Shown here piece by piece: positions 58,827 through 64,000 of a stretch of 64,000 nucleotides of DNA (positions are counted from its first letter, which is position 1; every line of letters begins with the position of its first letter). This DNA comes from Neurospora crassa OR74A (Eukaryota; Ascomycota; Sordariomycetes; Sordariales; Sordariaceae): assembly GCF_000182925.2 (NCBI RefSeq), contig NC_026505.1, positions 4,588,001 to 4,652,000 on the forward strand. The letters are read 5' to 3'. Made by a program: the position numbers and the translations under genes. Under the pieces are notes generated by a model, which saw nothing but the letters and a program-made list of their open reading frames with translations, had not been told where the DNA came from and searched no databases.

Positions 58827-59881
58827 GGACGTTAAAGGCACTGACTTCTTTTGCTGTATACCCAAGACAAAAGAGGGGATCAGGCTCATGTCGCCTAAGC
58901 GTATAGTTGGCTCAAGAAGCAACCGGTGACTATAGCCAGTCATCGCAGCAACAAGTAAAGAGAGAATATAACAACTTTCATAATTTCGCTCTGCTGTGAT
59001 ATCTCTCTTCCGTCAAAATCTCTTTACTCATATAATATGTGGTATTTCGCCGTAGATAAATACTAACGAACTCTTTACTATCCATTTATGCATTCCTAAT
59101 AGAGCCTTATTCGATCCCATTCTCCTCCTTCTTCGCTCCCTAAACTAGCGACAATCTGATGGATGTGTAGGTATCATCTCCCCGGGCTGCCTCTTTCACA
59201 CCAACTTTGACCTTTTTTATCCAAATAATCTCACTCAACCAATCTACATCACGCAGACACAGAAACTATAAATCCTCCTCGAATCACAGTTACACCCGCC
59301 AAACATGTGCAACACAAAGAATAAAGACACAAGAGAAAGGGTTAAAACTGCAACGGGTCGGCCCGAAACGCGGGGACCAGACAACTTCAAAAAGAGACTT
59401 CGTAGTGTCGTGTGCAATCTCTTGCTGAAACACAAGAAGAAAATTTTACCAACAAAAGAATGGTCATTACGTATTGAGAAGGTTGAAGTTATAAGGAAAT
59501 ATAAAAAGAAGGAAAGTAGAGAGTAGAAGACCGTGCTGGAATTGTTGCACAGCTAGCCAGAGAGTGTCTTGGACGAAGAAACGGTGGTAGTATTCTATCA
59601 TGCTTGCTTTCGTAGGTAGGGACGAAGAAAGGAAGAGTCTGTCTGAGGAAGACGCGTAATATACAGGCTTGTTTGATTTTGGCAGCTTCTTTTCATAAAG
59701 GATATATTAATAAGATATACTCGAATCATGTATGTATGTATGGATGACTGTCGCACGCATCATCATAATCGAGCGAGCGAATGTGGTTCTGAAACAGATG
59801 GGTATTTTTTTTTACACAACAACAACCACCACGGCAACACCAACACCAACAATCGCCTCAACCATGACAACAAAGAGAAAA
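58827..59881. other. Convergent gap between Shg1 and Sec7 genes
   Basis: Two 3' flanks; AT-rich relative to the coding parts, no ORF supported. Confidence 0.65.
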
Positions 59882-62800
59882 TCAAGCATTGATAGCTTCT
59901 TGTAGTGGTGGGCTCACAACCAACTCCTCCCCTTCCTGTAGTACGTCCGTCGCAGCCGCCGCTGCCGATGATGACGCAGGACGATGGTCCTTATCGCTGC
60001 TGACATCCTTACCCTCCTCACTTCCCCTTCGTAACGGAGAAGCAACTCGTGTAGCCACAGGAACTGACTGCGGGGTGAAAAAGACCGTTTCGCGATTCTC
60101 ACCACGGCTGCTGGACGGCGGCGTCATGTTCAGCATCTCATGTCCCTCGCTTGGCTCCGACTCGCCCTCGATCGGGGGAAGAGGCGTCCGTCGGCCGTCT
60201 GAAAAGCTGACGGCAGCATCACTCTCTTCATCCGAAGGAATGGCCAGATTCGCGGACGAAGGAGGAACACTCCTTGTTGTCGCATGTTGAGAGGCAGAGT
60301 ACTTCCTGTGCAAATCTCTGAAGCTCTTAGCGGTTGCAGTGCTAGCGCTGGCGGCGGAGCCGCGGTGCTCACGGCGCGCGTGAGAGGCTGACCTGGCAGT
60401 CAGGATGGACCGGAAGTCAGACCCTTCCGCGACGGCCTGGTCACGGCTGCCGCCGTTCTCCGAACCGAAACGCTCGTTGCTCTCGGCAATCGACGCGTCA
60501 TCGCGTTGCTTCCAGTGACGGATGCGCTCCTCCGGGGACATGTTCTGCAACTGGAGCTCCGTGCCAAAGTTGATGACCGAAGCTTTCTTGCCGTGTACCA
60601 CAAAAGAGCCAGTGCTGCGAACGAGTACGTCAGGACCCTCCTGGCTGGCCTCATCTGACACAACGCTAGCGCTGGCAGAATCCCTACCCCTCCGACTGCG
60701 GTGATGGGAGATATGGCCGGCACCCTCGCGGAGAGTGCGTTGAAAGCTGCGGCGGATTTTGTGCTTCTCCTTCTCTGACTGAGCATTACCATCCGTATCT
60801 GTAGCCAAACTCGGGGGCCTCTGTTCTGAGCCACGACGAGCAGACTCGAGCAAGCCGGCTTGCGCCAAGAGGTCATGCTCTTCGGCATCGATCTCGTCCT
60901 GATCAAATTTGCTTTCCGAAGTTGAGCCCGAGCTTGTCAAGCCTCTTGATGGGGTTGCTGCCAAGGAGCGGCTGGAAGATACAGCACTAGACACCGACTT
61001 CTTGCGGGGGTCAGTATTCTCTACCTCCTTTTGCTGGGATGCTGGGCCAGTCGCACTAGTTGGCGGTGTTTGGATGGCGTCAGCTTGCGGAGAGTCTTCG
61101 TCTGGCTTCTTGACAATGGTAGGTACCTTGCCCATCAAGGACTGGACAGGAGACTGAGGACTCTGCGGATAACCCGAGTTGCGACTGGTTCTTGTATCCT
61201 CTCTAGTGAGAGGCTCCTTGCTGGGTGTCAAAGCGCCGATAGCAGTCTCAGCTTGCATGCCCAACATCTCGCGCTCCTCCTCGAGGTCCATCAACAAAAT
61301 GTCTCGGTGACATTTGAGCTTCCAAATCTCCATTCGAGTCCACTTCAGCTGTGCTGCCATTCGCGCTGCGGATAGCAACATTTGCTCACGCGTCTTGGGT
61401 TGAATCGGTGCCAGAATTTGGAGGTGCCTCGAGTTCCGAAGCTGCATTTCCAGTGTCTTCTCTGTCTGCAAGAGCTTCTCGTTGGCATCGGCAATCTTCT
61501 GTAGCATTATCGCCCTCCGAGCGGCCAGTATGTCTTGCGCCATCTTGTGGTCAATCTTGCTTCGTGATACCGAAACTTCTCCTGTTGGTGTTTGTATACG
61601 CTGAGAGCCCGTGTCGAGCCTCCTGATGGCTCTGCGCCCTTGCCCGTCGAGATTAGCCCCCACCACGCCCCGCATCCGCACTCCGGATGTTCTGAAGGCA
61701 GCAGCGTAGTTGAGCTTGGCCAGCCAGTCATTCATCTCGTTTTCATCCTCGGCAAGGAGAACCTCCTCGAACCCGCCGTGCCTTACATAAACAAAGGCGT
61801 GCTTGTGCTTTTTATAGCTAGAGTCCATAAGTGCCACGGCACCATCTGTTGACATTAACGCATCGGGCTTGAACTCTTCCAGAGGCGGTTTGAAAATGCA
61901 TGGATCACCGTCGTGACCCCTTTTGACGTGGTCCTCGAACTGGTGCATAAGATGCTTGATCCAAGTGGTGTTGCGGAAGAAGTAGAGTTGAGCTCCAGTA
62001 AGGATGGCACCCCACTCCTGCCACGGGGATCTTGTCTTCTTCTTCTTGGTGTCCTTTCGCCAGAGGATACCCACCTTGGTGATCTTGATGTCAACGATGC
62101 CTGGATGTGCGTCTTGCGGGTTGTTGGCTGTCTGATCAGACATGAATGCGTCTGGCCGTGATCGTGCTGACACTATCTGCAGTACGCCAGTCTTGAAGAA
62201 GGTTTTGTGGAGTTCTTTCATGTTGAGCGTCCTGGCCGTCCCTAGATAGCTGTATGGGTCCTCCAGATGCATCACATCCCTCAGCGTGGGCCTTAGGATG
62301 TCCAGCTTATTGTCGATGATCAGAGTGTAAGGATCTATCGGTTCCTTGGCGACACGTTTTGCTGGATCGGGAGCGGTATGGGGGAAGATCGACTTCTTTT
62401 TCGCCTTGTGAGCAATGATACGCTCCCCATTGATATCCAGATCATCCTCGACATGAATGAACGGCGTATAAGTGATATTGTCGTAGAACACCTCCAGGAT
62501 CTCATCAAACACGCCTTCTCCGCGCGTGTTCTTGAGGTAGTCTGCCTTCTGCATCTTGTGCTTATTATTCTTGTTGAACACATCGGTATGCAGGATCAGC
62601 AATGAGAAAGCAATGAAGTATGCTTGGTCCGCAGTCGCGTAGATGCCAGGGTTGCACTCATGATAGCGGTTGGCAAACGCTTGTAGGGTGCGGTCGATTT
62701 GTTGAGTCTCCTTGGGCAGTTCCGCCTCCATGAGAAGCTTACGGATAGCCATGTCCATCGGATCTTCAAAGAACCTGAAGCTGCGCATGTAGCTTCGGAG

Positions 62801-64000
62801 AACAGCCTGCGAAAACTGATCTGTACCCTTGGAGACAATTGCAGCGATTACGCTCCGACTGACAACCTCCAACAATCGCTCGAGATATTTTCCCGGTGTA
62901 TCATCTTCACGACGTTCTGGTAGAATAATCGAGTCCCTTGGAAGTTGTATCGAGTTGTTCTTTGAATTGCCCGACCCAGGCGTTATGGGAGTCATGGCTC
63001 CTTGTTGGGTCAGCGTAGAGCTAGAGTTCTGACGTAATCGACCGAGGCCGAGAAGATCCCCGAAGCTCTTCCTGCCTGTTGACATGGACGCCCTGGCGGT
63101 TGCCGGAGGAGCAAGGTAATCCTCCGCGGATTCTCTTGGCGAGACTTTACCTAGGGAGCTCAGGGTCGAGGACCTACCTCGCCTATGCAGCTGTGCCCGT
63201 GTAGGTGACGCGCGACCGGAATTCCGTGAGCTTGGTCGAAACAGAGCAGTTGCTGGTGAGCTCGATTTGGAAAACAGAGTCGAAGAACCTGTTGGGGGCG
63301 TTGTAGCACCATGCTGAGTTGACGGCCGAGATGGAGTTGGTGTCAAGTGGGTGGTAGACCGTGACCTTGCCAGCGCGTTTGAACCTTCAGCAACGTGAGA
63401 TGAGGTCGACATATCAGAGTCCTCAGCTAAGTTCTTCTTTTGGAGGTGTGCAATAGGGAACAAAGATTCGGGCTGCTTCGGTTTCCTGCGCGGAAGCCTA
63501 AAGAAGGTTGTTGTGGTGTGAACTGTATGGGTGGTCGTCGTCGTGGTTCCATATACCCTATCGCCCGAGCTGGCATCTGACCTTGATGATTCGGATAATC
63601 GATTGATGGGAAGTGCCAACGTCGTCGTACTTTCATCGCCGTATGCGGGAGGCGCGTGATGCGAGGACACTGGCCGTCTCGGGTCGTCGAAAGTGATTTG
63701 CTTCCCTCCCTGGTCCCCACCAGCTGTTCGCACATTCTTTCGACGCTGATAGGTCCTATCTTCGTTCGTTTCATCCACCTGTTCCATCATGGGGTGTTCA
63801 CCGGATTTGCGACCAAACCGGCTGGAGAATCCCATCCTCGAGGGTCGTCGTTTCGGTACTACGGGTTCGAGGGTGGGCGCGGTGGTGATGATCTCGGGAG
63901 CTACAGTTTAAGAAACAGGGCATGAGTAGCTGCTCTGCGAATACACTAAGTGGCACATGGGGGAAGTCACGTACGACGCGGAAGAGGGGGCGGCTTCTCT
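59882..64000 (-). CDS. Arf guanine nucleotide exchange factor, Sec7-PH (Syt1-like), 5' end outside window
   Basis: Predicted ArfGEF acting at Golgi or endosome membranes. The main exon is 59882-63900. A further upstream exon, of which 63975-64000 lies in the window, joins over intron 63901-63974 (GTACGT donor, CTGTAG acceptor) and keeps the frame through PEIITTAPTLEPVVPKRRPSR into MGFSSRFGRKSG. The ATG at 63835 is therefore probably internal. A Ser/Thr/Arg-rich N-terminus precedes the Sec7 domain (from about SVIAAIVSKGTDQFSQAVL). The catalytic Glu is kept in LPKETQQIDR, and FNKNNKHKMQKADYLKNTRG is Sec7 motif 2. A PH domain follows (VGILWRKDTKKKKTRSPWQE to NEMNDWLAKLNYAA), then a coiled coil and a long Ser/Glu-rich tail. 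Sec7 plus PH and the length fit yeast Syt1. Confidence 0.93.

Noticed and set aside
1-64000. Secondary-metabolite cluster, CRISPR array, virus-like or transposable element
   Set aside because: No polyketide or peptide synthase, transposase, reverse transcriptase, integrase or capsid-like product and no regular spaced repeats were seen; nearly all genes are housekeeping types.

Overview
The window is nuclear DNA of a filamentous ascomycete, most likely a Neurospora/Sordaria-type member of the Sordariales. The genes have short introns (51-311 nt) with GTANGT-type donors, CTAAC/CTGAC branch sites and CAG/TAG acceptors. They are spaced by 0.5-4.4 kb of non-coding DNA rich in homopolymer and simple repeats. 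Several products are typical of this group, including one m-AAA protease, a long uL4m and a Zn2Cys6 regulator. I see no transposon, virus-derived element, CRISPR array, rRNA or convincing tRNA. All coordinates and exon joins below were read by eye from the sequence.

Layout. At 3.3-14.1 kb three minus-strand genes follow each other: a Bor1-like anion transporter, the mitochondrial m-AAA protease, and a Zn2Cys6 transcription factor with a 4.4-kb upstream gap. At 18.5-28.6 kb lie a single-pass Ser/Thr- and His-rich membrane protein, a DUF676-type lipase, and Mediator subunit Med19. At 31.7-35.0 kb two mitochondrial large-subunit ribosomal proteins, uL4m and mL38, are transcribed divergently from one 666-bp gap. 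At 35.5-43.0 kb are a very large RhoGAP and the AMPK gamma subunit SNF4, both minus. At 46.2-54.8 kb are the vacuolar armadillo protein Vac8, the inner-membrane peptidase Imp1 divergent from mitochondrial IF3, then eIF2B delta and a small complex I subunit. At 55.7-64.0 kb are a COMPASS Shg1-domain protein with a huge Arg/Asp tail and an ArfGEF (Sec7-PH), whose 5' end leaves the window.

How the genes fit together. Six of the 17 genes act in mitochondria, four of them in the mitochondrial translation and quality-control path (uL4m, mL38, mtIF3, m-AAA), plus Imp1 and a complex I subunit. Two of the divergent promoters each join two mitochondrial genes. The rest is housekeeping: nutrient signalling (SNF4, eIF2B delta), transcription (Med19, Shg1, Zn2Cys6 factor) and membrane traffic or polarity (Vac8, RhoGAP, Sec7, membrane sensor). 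I found no clear new system. The points most worth a second look are an apparent signal peptide upstream of the first ATG of the membrane-sensor gene, the paired mitochondrial promoters, the long Shg1 tail, and short palindromes repeated in the gaps.
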